In this document: one piece after another, positions 46,376 through 55,073 of the stretch
Numbering within the stretch: position 1 is the first letter of the stretch
How the letters are laid out: every line of letters starts with the position of its first letter
Source of the DNA: Bacillus crepusculi
GTDB taxonomy: Bacteria > Bacillota > Bacilli > Bacillales > Bacillaceae
Length of the DNA stretch: 64,000 nucleotides
NCBI RefSeq assembly: GCF_014764715.1
Contig: NZ_JACXXE010000010.1
Location: 20,340-84,339, forward strand
Direction of reading: 5' to 3'
Position numbers and translations under genes: made by a program
Notes under the pieces: generated by a model
The model's input: only the letters and a program-made list of their open reading frames with translations
Database searches by the model: none
What the model was told of the DNA's origin: nothing

Positions 46376-47196
46376 ACATGCTGTCCTATATCGACCGCCC
46401 GTCGCCGATTCATCGGCTGACAGGGGCAACCAAACTCATTTGCTTTATCCTCTGGTCATCCGCAGCGATGCTCACGTATGATACAGGCGTATTAGTGTTT
46501 ATGCTAGTTGCTAGTATCGTATTCTTTCAGCTATCGAACGTGAAATTTCGTGATATCTCCTTCGTGGTGATCGTTCTGGCGATATTTTTAGTGATCAACA
46601 ACGTCGCCATTTACATCTTTGCGCCTCAGCAAGGTGTTGCTATCTACGGAGCAAAGCACGAGCTGTTTCATATTGCAGGCTGGTACAATGTCACACTTGA
46701 ACAGCTTTTCTATCAATTGAACATAACACTCAAATATGTGACCGTCATGCCAGCAGCGCTTTTATTTATCGTCACAACCAATCCAAGTGAATTCGCCTCA
46801 TCTCTCAGCCGAATTGGGGTCAGCTACCGAATTTCCTATGCTGTAGCGATTGCCCTGCGCTATATTCCAGATATTCAGCGTGATTTTCGAACGATTGCCA
46901 TTTCTCAGCAGGCAAGAGGCATTGATTTATCAAAGAATGAAAAGCTGGGGAAACGAATCAAAAATGCGTTATCGATTGTGATGCCGCTGATTTTTTCCAG
47001 CTTGGAGCGGATTGAGACGATCAGCAATGCAATGGAGCTGCGCGGGTTTGGAAAGCATAAAAAGCGTACATGGTTTACGGCGAAAGACTTTCAAAAAGCA
47101 GACTATGCAGCGTTATTGTTTGTTGGAGTGGTGCTGATCGTGTCGCTTGTGATTACGTTTGTCAGAGGAACGAGATTTTATAATCCGTTTATATAG
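46366..47196 (+). CDS. ECF transporter T component (EcfT)
   Basis: A 276-residue membrane protein with about five helices and the cytosolic coupling helices with the two characteristic Ala-Arg-Gly/Arg-Gly motifs: SQQARGIDLSKN near 182 and MELRGFGKHKKR near 224. These dock into the ATPase pair. It completes the UPF0397-EcfAA'-EcfT transporter and overlaps the ATPase gene by 10 bases, so translation is coupled. A terminator follows. Confidence 0.92.
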   Translation: MAVDMLSYIDRPSPIHRLTGATKLICFILWSSAAMLTYDTGVLVFMLVASIVFFQLSNVKFRDISFVVIVLAIFLVINNVAIYIFAPQQGVAIYGAKHELFHIAGWYNVTLEQLFYQLNITLKYVTVMPAALLFIVTTNPSEFASSLSRIGVSYRISYAVAIALRYIPDIQRDFRTIAISQQARGIDLSKNEKLGKRIKNALSIVMPLIFSSLERIETISNAMELRGFGKHKKRTWFTAKDFQKADYAALLFVGVVLIVSLVITFVRGTRFYNPFI

Positions 47197-47201
47197 AAGG
47201 A

Positions 47202-47235
47202 AGCCTTCACTTCACAGGAAGTGGAGGCTGTTTTT
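47202..47235 (+). terminator. Terminator after the ECF operon
   Basis: AGCCTTCACTTC / GAAGTGGAGGCT (one T-G pair) with loop ACAG, then GTTTTTG. Confidence 0.85.
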
Positions 47236-47243
47236 GTTTGGTT

Positions 47244-47590
47244 TGTGGATAAAAGGTGTGCAAAATGGCAAAAGACTATTAACATGTGAATAAATCGGTT
47301 ATATTGAACAATGAGCAAAACACTTGTGAATAACCAGAGAATATATTGGAGGAATAAGAAACTTATGAACAAATCACTTTATGCTTGTGCAGAACATATA
47401 GAAACCGTACTAGATATGTACATAGATGATCACGAAACGCCGCCAGAATTCAGAAAAATCGAACATACACACAGTTTATCCACAACCTGTGAATTGTGCG
47501 ATGAACCTGCAATATATATAGTGGGGAACGAATGATCGGACACAAAATACACAAATTTTATCCACAATTGTTGATAACTTATATGAATAA
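47244..47590. promoter_or_regulatory. DnaA-box cluster
   Basis: Five 9-mers fit TTATNCACA exactly: 47244-47252 (minus), 47285-47293 (minus), 47325-47333 (minus), 47476-47484 (plus) and 47558-47566 (plus). Two more have one mismatch: 47569-47577 and 47582-47590. Such density within 350 bases is far above chance. The cluster surrounds a small gene just before rlmH. In B. subtilis a DnaA-binding cluster is reported at yydA (the rlmH locus) among sites that regulate initiation by titrating DnaA. Confidence 0.8.
47365..47535 (+). CDS. CxxH/CxxC small protein
   Basis: A 56-residue protein of the small CxxH/CxxC family found next to rlmH in Bacilli. CAEH at about residues 8-11 and CELC near 43-46 form a likely zinc site; IYIVGNE ends the chain. 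Function unknown. TTGGAGGAAT lies 12 bases before the ATG at 47365; the frame can be opened 18 codons earlier but without a site. One DnaA box lies inside the coding sequence. Confidence 0.82.
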   Translation: MNKSLYACAEHIETVLDMYIDDHETPPEFRKIEHTHSLSTTCELCDEPAIYIVGNE

Positions 47591-47615
47591 CTTGTTCTTA
47601 AGGTGGGGATGACCT

Positions 47616-48095
47616 GTGAATATATCAATTATCACAGTAGGAAAATTAAAAGAGAAATATTTAAAACAAGGCATAGCCGAATACACAAAACGATTACAAG
47701 CCTATGCGAAAATCGACATCATTGAGCTCGCGGACGAAAAAGCACCCGAACATCTCAGCGATCAAGACATGAAAATCATCAAAGACAAAGAAGGCGAACG
47801 CATCCTAAGCAAAATCAACCCAGACGCCCACGTCATCGCCCTCGCCATCGAAGGAAAAATGAAAAGTTCCGAAGAATTAGCCGATACAATAGATAAGCTG
47901 GCAACATACGGAAAAAGCAAGGTATGTTTCGTCATAGGCGGGTCGCTTGGGTTAAGCGATGCTGTGATGCAGCGTGCGAATGAGAAGCTATCGTTTTCGA
48001 GAATGACGTTTCCGCATCAGTTGATGAGGCTGGTGTTGGTGGAGCAGATTTATCGGGCGTTTCGGATTGTGCGGGGTGAGCCTTATCATAAGTAG
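47616..48095 (+). CDS. rlmH: 23S rRNA pseudouridine-1915 N3-methyltransferase RlmH
   Basis: A 159-residue SPOUT methyltransferase, dimeric, that methylates pseudouridine 1915 in helix 69 of 23S rRNA using [20 protein letters not shown] near 108-124 forms the SAM knot, and the C-terminal [10 protein letters not shown] is conserved. AAGGTGGGG precedes the GTG start. The 3' end is GAGCCTTATCATAAGTAG, which resembles the attB of SCC elements in the staphylococcal homologue orfX; all genes beyond it in this window are accessory. Confidence 0.97.
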   Translation: MNISIITVGKLKEKYLKQGIAEYTKRLQAYAKIDIIELADEKAPEHLSDQDMKIIKDKEGERILSKINPDAHVIALAIEGKMKSSEELADTIDKLATYGKSKVCFVIGGSLGLSDAVMQRANEKLSFSRMTFPHQLMRLVLVEQIYRAFRIVRGEPYHK

Positions 48096-48555
48096 ATGAG
48101 GTTTTTGAGGGAATATAAGAATCTAAACATTGAAAAACTTTTAATCTATTTAATCCTGTTTTTAATTTGACTAGCAATGTGAAAGGATGTTGACAGTCTA
48201 ATAAAGCAAAAAGGCTGACTGAAAAACAGAAATTTCTTTTAGTCAGCCTTTTGGATTATGCAGTTTTGGGAATAATTTGGTTATTTTCTAATAAGGTCCT
48301 TGATTCATCATTAGCGGGCTGGTAACCTTTTCAATTAGTTCTTTTACGTATAATTTATTTTAAATAAAAGAAAACACAATCCCTGGTACAGTTGTACCAA
48401 TCCACAGCATCAATGACCCAAATGCTCCGCAATTAAGCATTATAATCACCTATTTTAAATCTCCGTGGAATAACGTCGTTAGAAAACCAAAGAAGAAATT
48501 AGTTCAATTTAAACCATCTTTAACTTGCTTTGTTATTCCTCCAGAGTTTTTTAGT
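48096..48555. other. Non-coding, remnant-rich stretch after rlmH
   Basis: No intact gene. It contains the inverted repeat at 48209-48252 and short open pieces without starts on the minus strand (48340-48480). The base composition is low in GC compared with rlmH. Confidence 0.4.
48209..48252. terminator. Long inverted repeat, possible bidirectional terminator
   Basis: AAAAGGCTGACT (48209-48220) and AGTCAGCCTTTT (48241-48252) are perfect inverted arms with a 20-base loop. A/T tracts outside make termination in both directions possible. Confidence 0.6.
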
Positions 48556-48939
48556 TCAGCTTTCAAAACCAATATAGAAAACCTCTTTTAGATTACGAAG
48601 AACCATTCGTTTTTCGACGAGATGATATTTACTGTTTCCACCTTGCCGTGCAACACTGCCAGCATGAAAAACTTCATCTCCCGGACGAAATAATGAACAG
48701 TACGGTCCTGTCTCTTCAACGACTCCTGCTACCTGCACCCAACCTAGAATTTTAGGACTTGCTCAACTCTTTCCTTAGGACTCGTACCTTTGTATCAACA
48801 GGATTGACCGATATGTCCGCAACTTTGACCAGAATGTCACGACCTGTTGCTTTTGGTTTTTCTACAACTATGTCCACCAGGCTTTGGGGATTGTCAATTG
48901 GAAGTAACTAGTTAATCCTACCGCCTTTATTGTATTCAT
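48556..48939 (-). pseudogene. Remnant of a zinc-type quinone oxidoreductase (Qor/MDR family)
   Basis: Minus-strand pieces encode successive parts of an MDR-family N-terminal domain. From the ATG at 48939: MNTIKAVGLT; then in another frame LPIDNPQSLVDIVV and GRDILVKVADISVNPVDTKV ending at a stop; then VAGVVEETGPYCSLFRPGDE and NSKYHLVEKRMV. The catalytic-core C-terminal half is lost. At least two frameshifts, so it is dead. It sits 50 bases from the HxlR gene on the same strand; HxlR/oxidoreductase pairs are common, so it may once have been its target. Confidence 0.75.
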
Positions 48940-48990
48940 GATGAACCAGATCCTTTTTTTAAGCAAACATTGTAAATATAAGCTTATGGT

Positions 48991-49380
48991 TTAAGTGTTT
49001 AATTCCGAGATATCTATTTCTTTTATGATTTCTGCTATCCGATTTTTTCCCCATTCATACATCATTTCAATGATAGGAAGTAAAGTCATCCCCAATTCAG
49101 TCATGGAATATTCCACTTTCGGTGGAACTTCTGGATAAACCTCGCGATGAACGATTCCATCTTCCATCAGTTCTCTTAATTGATTTGTTAATATTTTATG
49201 AGATATTTTTGGAAAAAGCCTTTGGAGATCACTGAATCGATGTGGTCCTTCTACCCCTAAATGCCATAAAATAACAATTTTCCATTTACCACTTATAATT
49301 GATAAGGTAAGTTCTTTTTCACAATTATAATCACCATTTATGATCTTTTCTTTAACCTCATCTCTAAATGTATCTGGCAT
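48991..49380 (-). CDS. HxlR-family transcriptional regulator
   Basis: A 129-residue winged-helix regulator of the HxlR type. The Cys near residue 20 ([19 protein letters not shown]) is at the conserved redox-sensing place of HypR/QorR-like members; HTH is about 45-75 with [19 protein letters not shown]. Divergent from the DJ-1 family gene with about 150 bases between, so it probably controls that gene and itself in response to electrophiles or oxidants. A tandem imperfect repeat near 49394-49432 (GTAACCT/GGTAAC) could be its operator. Confidence 0.87.
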   Translation of the reverse strand: MPDTFRDEVKEKIINGDYNCEKELTLSIISGKWKIVILWHLGVEGPHRFSDLQRLFPKISHKILTNQLRELMEDGIVHREVYPEVPPKVEYSMTELGMTLLPIIEMMYEWGKNRIAEIIKEIDISELNT

Positions 49381-49527
49381 AAATTCTTACCTCCTTATTT
49401 GTATCAATTGTAACCTGTTGGTAACCTTCTTACAAAAAAGTGCATTCTTCATAGTGAAGAAAAAACGCAGTATAATGAAATGGTCGTCTTACTGGCGAAT
49501 CTTTTTATTAATGAGGAGGAACTACAA

Positions 49528-50046
49528 ATGAGTAAAAAAGCTCTTTTAATTATACCACCAGAACGTTTCAATGAAGACGAATTATTTCAACCAAAAGCGG
49601 AATTGGAAAGTAATGGAATTTATGTGACTATTGCAAGTACAAAAACAGGTGAAATCATAGGGGATTATGAAGGTAAAGCAACTGCTGAGGTCATTTTCTC
49701 AGACGTTTTTGCTCCTGACTATGATGTTGTATCTGTTATTGGTGGATCTGGTACGAACGATCATCTATGGGAAAATCAAGAATTACAAGACTACCTGAAA
49801 AATGCGTATACTAATAAAGTGCTTGTAACAGGAATTTGTGCAGGTGCGGTTACTGTAGCTAAAACGGGTTTACTTACTGGAAGAGATGCAACTTGCTATC
49901 CAGTAGATATACAAAAAGACCAATTAAAGGCAAATAAAGTAACATATGTTGAAAAACATGTTGTTGCTCATGATGATATTATCACTGGTGATGGTCCAGA
50001 TGGCGCTAAAGAATTTGGAGAAGCTTTAGTAAAAGCATTAAGCTAA
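49528..50046 (+). CDS. DJ-1/PfpI-family protein
   Basis: A 172-residue protein with the DJ-1 fold. The nucleophile elbow VTGICAGAVTVAKTGLL (about 96-112) holds the reactive Cys, Glu near residue 14-18 may support it, and HVVAHDDIITGDGPDGAKEF near 145-164 is the C-terminal family stretch. Members act as chaperones, glyoxalase/deglycase-type enzymes or stress proteins; which applies is unknown. ATG 49528 has GAGGAGG 8 bases upstream. Divergent from the HxlR gene, its likely regulator. Confidence 0.87.
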   Translation: MSKKALLIIPPERFNEDELFQPKAELESNGIYVTIASTKTGEIIGDYEGKATAEVIFSDVFAPDYDVVSVIGGSGTNDHLWENQELQDYLKNAYTNKVLVTGICAGAVTVAKTGLLTGRDATCYPVDIQKDQLKANKVTYVEKHVVAHDDIITGDGPDGAKEFGEALVKALS

Positions 50047-50187
50047 TTCTACAGTCTCTTCACTGAATTTTCATATAAAAGCCAGGTGGATGTGATGAAA
50101 TCATGGTCATTTCCCAAGTTTTTGACTACAACGCTAGTTTGTTTTATTGTATAATTATGACATAATTTACACAAAGCGATAGATTTT

Positions 50188-50231
50188 AAACGAAATGCCT
50201 TAGCATTGTTAGATGCTAGGGCATTTCGTTT
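50188..50231. terminator. Bidirectional hairpin between DJ-1 and gerC genes
   Basis: AAACGAAATGCCTTAGCAT pairs with ATGCTAGGGCATTTCGTTT (one mismatch/G-T), loop of 6. It lies between convergent genes. Confidence 0.7.
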
Positions 50232-50258
50232 ACGTTATAAGTTATTCGATAGAAAAAA

Positions 50259-51365
50259 TTAAAGGTTATGCCTTTTTGAATTTGCATTCGTCAAAGGATC
50301 GATATTAATATTGTATTTTATTTTAATGTCCATTTTCTCAAACATTTCAATCCATTTTTTTTCTTCCATTGGTTTTGAGAATGGTCTTTTTGTTTGTATG
50401 CCGAGCTGTAATGGATCCACTTTGAATTCTTGCATCTTTTTAACTAGTTCATGTGTTTGTTTTTCAAGATGGGTTTCGATATCTTTTTTTATAATTTCTA
50501 ACTCCTTTGGGTCAAATAATTGCTTCTCTCCCCGGTATTCCTCAATCCTAGTGTCTATATTCACGGTATAGGTCATTGTAGAATAGCTGCTATCCATATC
50601 TACTTTTATTTTAGATCTAACATGACCCAGTACAACTTCAAATTCTGGAATCGGTAAAACTGTTAAGTAGTAATCGTTGTTTATCAGCTGGAAGATACGA
50701 TCATCTAAAGATGAAATAGTTTCAACTAGCTTGTCATCTTGAAACAAGGCTGTACCCTCATAGTTGACCCCATCCTCTTGTATTTTGAATACAGGCAAGA
50801 AAGGATCTGAATAAGGAGTATAGAGCAAATTTTTAAATTGATGAAGATTAACAACAGTTAATTCTCCTTGGTTTTTTTTCTCATAATGCTTCAGCATTCG
50901 GTAAAACGAGTAATCAAAGTTTTCATCTTTGTCCAATTGACTTTCCAAATATTCTTCAAAATTTCCTTTTACGATAACTAAATAGATTCTCGAAGAAATA
51001 TCCGGATCAGTCAATAATACATTTATAATGGACATAATTCCTTCTTTTCCAAGTTCATCACTAATTATCAGCATCCGCATTTGTCCGGATTTAATTTGCT
51101 GGTAGAAGTTCAAGTTGTACTTCTGTACTTCCTCCTTTAATAAATTGACTTCTTGCGACATAACAATCTTATTTTCTTTACTTAGAGGAGGCAAAATTGT
51201 ACTGATTTTTAATTTCCCTTTATTATCCCCATTACTAATCGACAAAAAGGTAATGGGAGAAATCTCTTCAATAAGGTTATTTTCGGTAAAAGGAGCACAA
51301 CCAGATAACAAAAAGGTCATAAAAAGGAGTATCAATCTTTTATATAGTTTTTTATGTAGACGCAT
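50259..51365 (-). CDS. Spore germinant receptor C subunit (Ger(x)C lipoprotein)
   Basis: A 368-residue lipoprotein. Signal peptide with lipobox LLSGCAPF (Cys near 23), then the GerAC-type three-domain body; conserved VNIDTRIEEYRGEKQ near 272 and the C-terminal FEKMDIKIKYNINID. It is exported to the outer face of the spore inner membrane and forms a nutrient receptor with subunits A and B. It is last in a minus-strand A-B-C operon, 5 bases after B. Germinant not predictable from sequence. Confidence 0.9.
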   Translation of the reverse strand: MRLHKKLYKRLILLFMTFLLSGCAPFTENNLIEEISPITFLSISNGDNKGKLKISTILPPLSKENKIVMSQEVNLLKEEVQKYNLNFYQQIKSGQMRMLIISDELGKEGIMSIINVLLTDPDISSRIYLVIVKGNFEEYLESQLDKDENFDYSFYRMLKHYEKKNQGELTVVNLHQFKNLLYTPYSDPFLPVFKIQEDGVNYEGTALFQDDKLVETISSLDDRIFQLINNDYYLTVLPIPEFEVVLGHVRSKIKVDMDSSYSTMTYTVNIDTRIEEYRGEKQLFDPKELEIIKKDIETHLEKQTHELVKKMQEFKVDPLQLGIQTKRPFSKPMEEKKWIEMFEKMDIKIKYNINIDPLTNANSKRHNL

Positions 51366-51370
51366 GTTTT

Positions 51371-52486
51371 TTAATCACCTCTTTTTTTCATTACTAAAAC
51401 AATAACAAGTGGAACAAGAAAATAGCTTATGCTTCCAGCTATAATTTGAAGATTAAGTAAAAAGTTCTGCTTCTCCCAAGAATTCCAAAATAATTTATTC
51501 ACAAGAACCATTCCGATAAAAATAAGGAATACAATGAATAACAAACCTTTTTTATTGGACGGCTTGCTTATTTTACCAAAAGTTATTTTAGATGCTCCAT
51601 AAAACAATAGTAGAAATAGAGAAACTGCAAAAACTAGGTTAAATAATTCAAAGGAAAGCATGATCATATCAGTTCGCTCAAACATTGGGTTTTGAAAATA
51701 ACGGGCCATATTAATTATTGGATATTGACTTTTACTTAAATAATTGGAACCGAAATAAAATAGAGATGCTATAAATAGGAATACATACTCTACAACGGTG
51801 ATAGCGTTGCCGTAAGACAAATAACGAAAGGTTTTATTATTTGTTTTAATCCATGGTCCCAAAAACACCAGAAATTCCGGACCAGAATAGGAAGACAAAA
51901 TTAAAAAAAAGGCTTTCCAATTTTCTACTTTCCACTCCAGTGGAATAAGTGGATACAAATCACTGAGCTGAGCTATTGGAGGAAAGTAGAAAAAAACGAA
52001 AAATGTGATTATCCAAAATGTACAGAAAAATGAAATCAACACAAAACGAATGGTATGTTCAATACCCTTACCTGCGACATAATAACAGAACAACAAAATA
52101 AAAAAGACAAGAAAATTTGTATCTGTTGCTGGAAGCATAAATGTTTGAATAATTTCGCTAAATCCTAACGTTATGACGGAAAGTTTAAGTAGCATAAAGA
52201 ACAACCCGATGAAAGAGAAAAATCGCACCCATTTTTTTCCGAACAATTGGACAAATCCATTATATCCATTGATAGATAAACGGGTTAAAAGCCACTTCGA
52301 TAAAAGAAAAAGGTTTAGTTGGGATAATATTCCGACAGCTATAAGCACCCATATCATATATGGATTGATCAAGATATTTGGCATAATCAGAAAAAAGTAT
52401 AGCATTTGGAGGCGATTTACTAACAACATGGCATAGAACCCATTAAAGGTTTCATTCTTTTTAAATAATTGGTGGGTTACCATCAA
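51371..52486 (-). CDS. Spore germinant receptor B subunit (GerAB/ArcD/ProY family)
   Basis: A 371-residue membrane protein with ten hydrophobic segments, related to amino acid permeases; the B subunit binds the germinant. AMLLVNRLQMLYFFLIMPN near 19-37 and YSGPEFLVFLGPWIKTN near 198-214 match the usual B-subunit landmarks. It starts 1 base after the stop of subunit A and ends 5 bases before C. Expected to be made in the forespore under SigG; no SigG promoter was verified upstream of the A gene. Confidence 0.9.
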   Translation of the reverse strand: MMVTHQLFKKNETFNGFYAMLLVNRLQMLYFFLIMPNILINPYMIWVLIAVGILSQLNLFLLSKWLLTRLSINGYNGFVQLFGKKWVRFFSFIGLFFMLLKLSVITLGFSEIIQTFMLPATDTNFLVFFILLFCYYVAGKGIEHTIRFVLISFFCTFWIITFFVFFYFPPIAQLSDLYPLIPLEWKVENWKAFFLILSSYSGPEFLVFLGPWIKTNNKTFRYLSYGNAITVVEYVFLFIASLFYFGSNYLSKSQYPIINMARYFQNPMFERTDMIMLSFELFNLVFAVSLFLLLFYGASKITFGKISKPSNKKGLLFIVFLIFIGMVLVNKLFWNSWEKQNFLLNLQIIAGSISYFLVPLVIVLVMKKRGD

Positions 52487-52487
52487 A

Positions 52488-53969
52488 TCATCTCCTAGTT
52501 TTATATCTCTTCAGTTTTAGAGGTTTAAGATGCAATGGACGCTCCAACATTTTAACTAATGGACCTCGAATGAATAAGTCAATCCAATCCTTTCTAAAGA
52601 AAGGGGAAACTGGTGAAAAATAGGGTTGCTTGATTGAAGACAAGCTATTAAGATGGGCTAAAATAGCAATGCTGCCTAGTGCAATTCCAATTAACCCAAG
52701 TAAAGAAGAAAAAACAAGAAACATCAATTGAATTAATGAATTTGCTTTTGTCATAAGGTAGTTGGGAATAAGAAAGGAAGCTATCGTCGAGATCCCAACA
52801 ATGACAATTAATACGTTGCTAGCGAATCCAGCCTCAACAGCTGCTTGACCAATCACAATACCACCAATAACCCCAAGTGTTTGACCTGTTTTTGTAGGCA
52901 TTCTTAAACTTGCTTCTTTTATGATTTCAATAAAAATTAACATGATAAATGCTTCCCAAAAAGGGGTGAAAGGAAGCTTGCTCCTTGAGTCAACCAATAC
53001 CAGAAGTGTTTGGAGAGGAATCATTTGATAGTGGTGAGTTGTCAATGCCACATAGAAAGGAATCAATGTCACTGACAGAATAAAACAGACATATCGGATG
53101 ATGCGCAAAAAACTGGCAACTACCCATCGATTAATATAGTCCTCGGGTGATTGGAACAAATGGAAAAAAGTAATAGGTGCAACAAGAGCAAATGGTGTAT
53201 TGTCTACCAGAAGGGTGATCTTTCCTAATCCCAGAGAATAAGCAACTACATCAGGCCGGTCAGTTTGCTGAAACTGAGGAAAAATACTGTTTTTATGTTC
53301 CTCCAGGAATGCCGCAACTTGAGAGGAGTCAAAGAAGAGATCAAAATTAATTTCAGAAATCTTCTCTTTGACCGTTGAAACAAAATCTGGATTAGTCAGT
53401 CCCTCTATGTACATTAAAACAACACTTGTCTTACTCATAGAACCGACAGTAAACTTCTCTGTTTTCAGTTCATGTATGGGGAGTCGTCTTCGAATAAGCG
53501 TAATATTTTGTTCTACTTGCTCACTAAAGCTGTCTTTTGCTCCGAACAGGATGGTTTCTGTTTCGGAAGTTTCAATGGGACGTCCAATAGGATTTTTTAC
53601 TGGCACAGCTAACCAAAGGTTTTGCGAAGAATCAAATAACAAAATGGACCCTGAAAACAACTGTTTTTTGGCCTCTATAAAAATAGAAATGGGTATAATC
53701 GGGTAATTCGCAATGCAATCTTGAATAGACGGTTTGGAACAATTAGTTAAAGGTTTTATGATGCTTTCATTTAATTTTTCTTGGTCAATGAGAGTTCGTA
53801 TGTAAACAAGATGAATTTTTCGAAAATCGGATATGTCCATTTCCACAAATTCTGCATCATCCATTTGAACGAGGCTTTTTTTCAGAACTTCTATCGATAA
53901 TTCTGATTCAGCTATTGATTGAGCAACAAGTTTATTTTTAATTTGATTTTTTTTCCAAAACATATACAT
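52488..53969 (-). CDS. Spore germinant receptor A subunit (GerAA family)
   Basis: A 493-residue protein. A soluble N-terminal domain (about 1-250) precedes four to five membrane helices; PFTPFWEAFIMLIFIEIIKE near 330 and GGIVIGQAAVEAGFASN near 370-386 are diagnostic of GerA subunits, which form the ligand-gated channel part. First gene of the A-B-C operon. AAGAGGGGTGGG precedes the ATG. This is an extra receptor in the accessory region, so it may give the strain a different germinant range. Confidence 0.9.
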   Translation of the reverse strand: MYMFWKKNQIKNKLVAQSIAESELSIEVLKKSLVQMDDAEFVEMDISDFRKIHLVYIRTLIDQEKLNESIIKPLTNCSKPSIQDCIANYPIIPISIFIEAKKQLFSGSILLFDSSQNLWLAVPVKNPIGRPIETSETETILFGAKDSFSEQVEQNITLIRRRLPIHELKTEKFTVGSMSKTSVVLMYIEGLTNPDFVSTVKEKISEINFDLFFDSSQVAAFLEEHKNSIFPQFQQTDRPDVVAYSLGLGKITLLVDNTPFALVAPITFFHLFQSPEDYINRWVVASFLRIIRYVCFILSVTLIPFYVALTTHHYQMIPLQTLLVLVDSRSKLPFTPFWEAFIMLIFIEIIKEASLRMPTKTGQTLGVIGGIVIGQAAVEAGFASNVLIVIVGISTIASFLIPNYLMTKANSLIQLMFLVFSSLLGLIGIALGSIAILAHLNSLSSIKQPYFSPVSPFFRKDWIDLFIRGPLVKMLERPLHLKPLKLKRYKTRR

Positions 53970-54198
53970 CCCACCCCTCTTATTGAGAAAAAACTTTCTA
54001 GTCGTACTTGAAAATTACATATTCATACACATTATTAGCAATTTAATTTTAAAATATACAAAACACGTATAGGTGCATAATGATCCAAGAGGAACAAAGA
54101 CGATCTATAATAGATAGGCTTTCTTCATCTTAAAGATTGTTATAATAAAGAAGTGTCAAAATCCACCTGTAGCTTTGGATGCTCTTTTTTTTCAAAAC

Positions 54199-54354
54199 AT
54201 GAATCGAATCTTACTAGAACGGGAGCAGCAGGAGCTATTCCTTGCCAACTTTAAAAAGGTTTTAGGCGGAAAACGGGATGTAAAGCTGTTTGAGGTGAAG
54301 AGCGTTAAGCAGAGGGGCAAACGGACCATTGCTTATTTTGTAAATAATTATTAA
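54199..54354 (+). pseudogene. Possible gene fragment (51 codons)
   Basis: An open frame reading MNRILLEREQQELFLANFKK and ending in AYFVNNY. Charged and protein-like, but without clear ribosome binding site, and unlike anything I recognise; probably the tail of a lost gene. Confidence 0.35.
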
Positions 54355-54738
54355 GTGATTCTGGTCATTCACTGATAACATTACCATATTTATCTAGTGA
54401 TGCCTTGCGTAAGGGAAATTACCTATTTTCTAAGCCAGCTATCGTTAAGCAATAAAATCCCTCTTACTTCCCTTATTAGCTTTAGCAAAAGGTGTTGTAG
54501 CAGAAGAAAAATGAATGTAGATACTAAAACTATAGTTTTTTTAACATGATCACTCCTTTAAAATCTAATAGTATATAATCAAGAATTCATCAGGAGATAA
54601 ATGGATATATGGGTGGGATTAAATTTATTTTCATATATAGATTTGGTCCAAATGAAAATATTCCATCAAAAATCTTTACGTTGTTTAAAGGATCAGCATT
54701 TTTATCTGAATCTCAGTTCCTTCATTCGATTACACACC

Positions 54739-54777
54739 AAAAAAGTCCCCTTCACTAAGGTTAGAGGGGGCTTTTTT
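54739..54777 (+). terminator. Terminator-like hairpin
   Basis: AAAAAAGTCCCCT / AGGGGGCTTTTTT (one T-G) with a loop, followed by T-rich sequence. It follows no intact gene and probably ended a lost one. Confidence 0.55.
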
Positions 54778-54868
54778 GGGTTAAACTTAGGCATTTAACC
54801 AAATGATTGAAGATAACTTCTGATGACATGTTTAGTTGGTAGATGACTGGAATAGATTTTATATAATA

Positions 54869-55073
54869 ATGAAGGGTTTTGGACTTGTAAAGGTTGGCGA
54901 ACGCGGGCAAATTGTTATTCCTAAAAAAGCGAGGGAGATATTCAGCATCTGCCCTGGAGACATTGATTTTGGGCGATGAAGCTCAAGGAATCGCCATTGT
55001 AAAAAATGAGGGTTTCCTGCAGTTTGCTGACGATATATATAAGGCTCAGGAAGGTCAGGAGGATGAGGGATGA
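54869..55073 (+). pseudogene. Frameshifted AbrB/MazE-type regulator
   Basis: From ATG 54869 the frame gives MKGFGLVKVGERGQIVIPKK, a SpoVT/AbrB DNA-binding domain, then stops after FSICPGDIDFGR. One base shift near 54965 restores ILGDEAQGIAIVKNEGFL and the rest down to TGA at 55071. The stop overlaps the ATG of the ABC gene (ATGA), so this was the first gene of a regulator-ABC operon like those known in Bacillus. A single frameshift means recent loss, or a sequencing error. Confidence 0.75.

Larger units (their letters stand above)
53970..54868. other. Remnant-bearing intergenic stretch
   Basis: No intact gene recognised. It holds a short open frame at 54199-54354, a terminator-like hairpin at 54739-54777 and A/T-rich filler. 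The frame at 54601-54798 has neither ribosome binding site nor protein-like composition and was not called. Confidence 0.4.

Noticed and set aside
54601..54798. Small + frame of 65 codons
   Set aside because: No ribosome binding site, it covers a terminator hairpin, and the composition is not protein-like.
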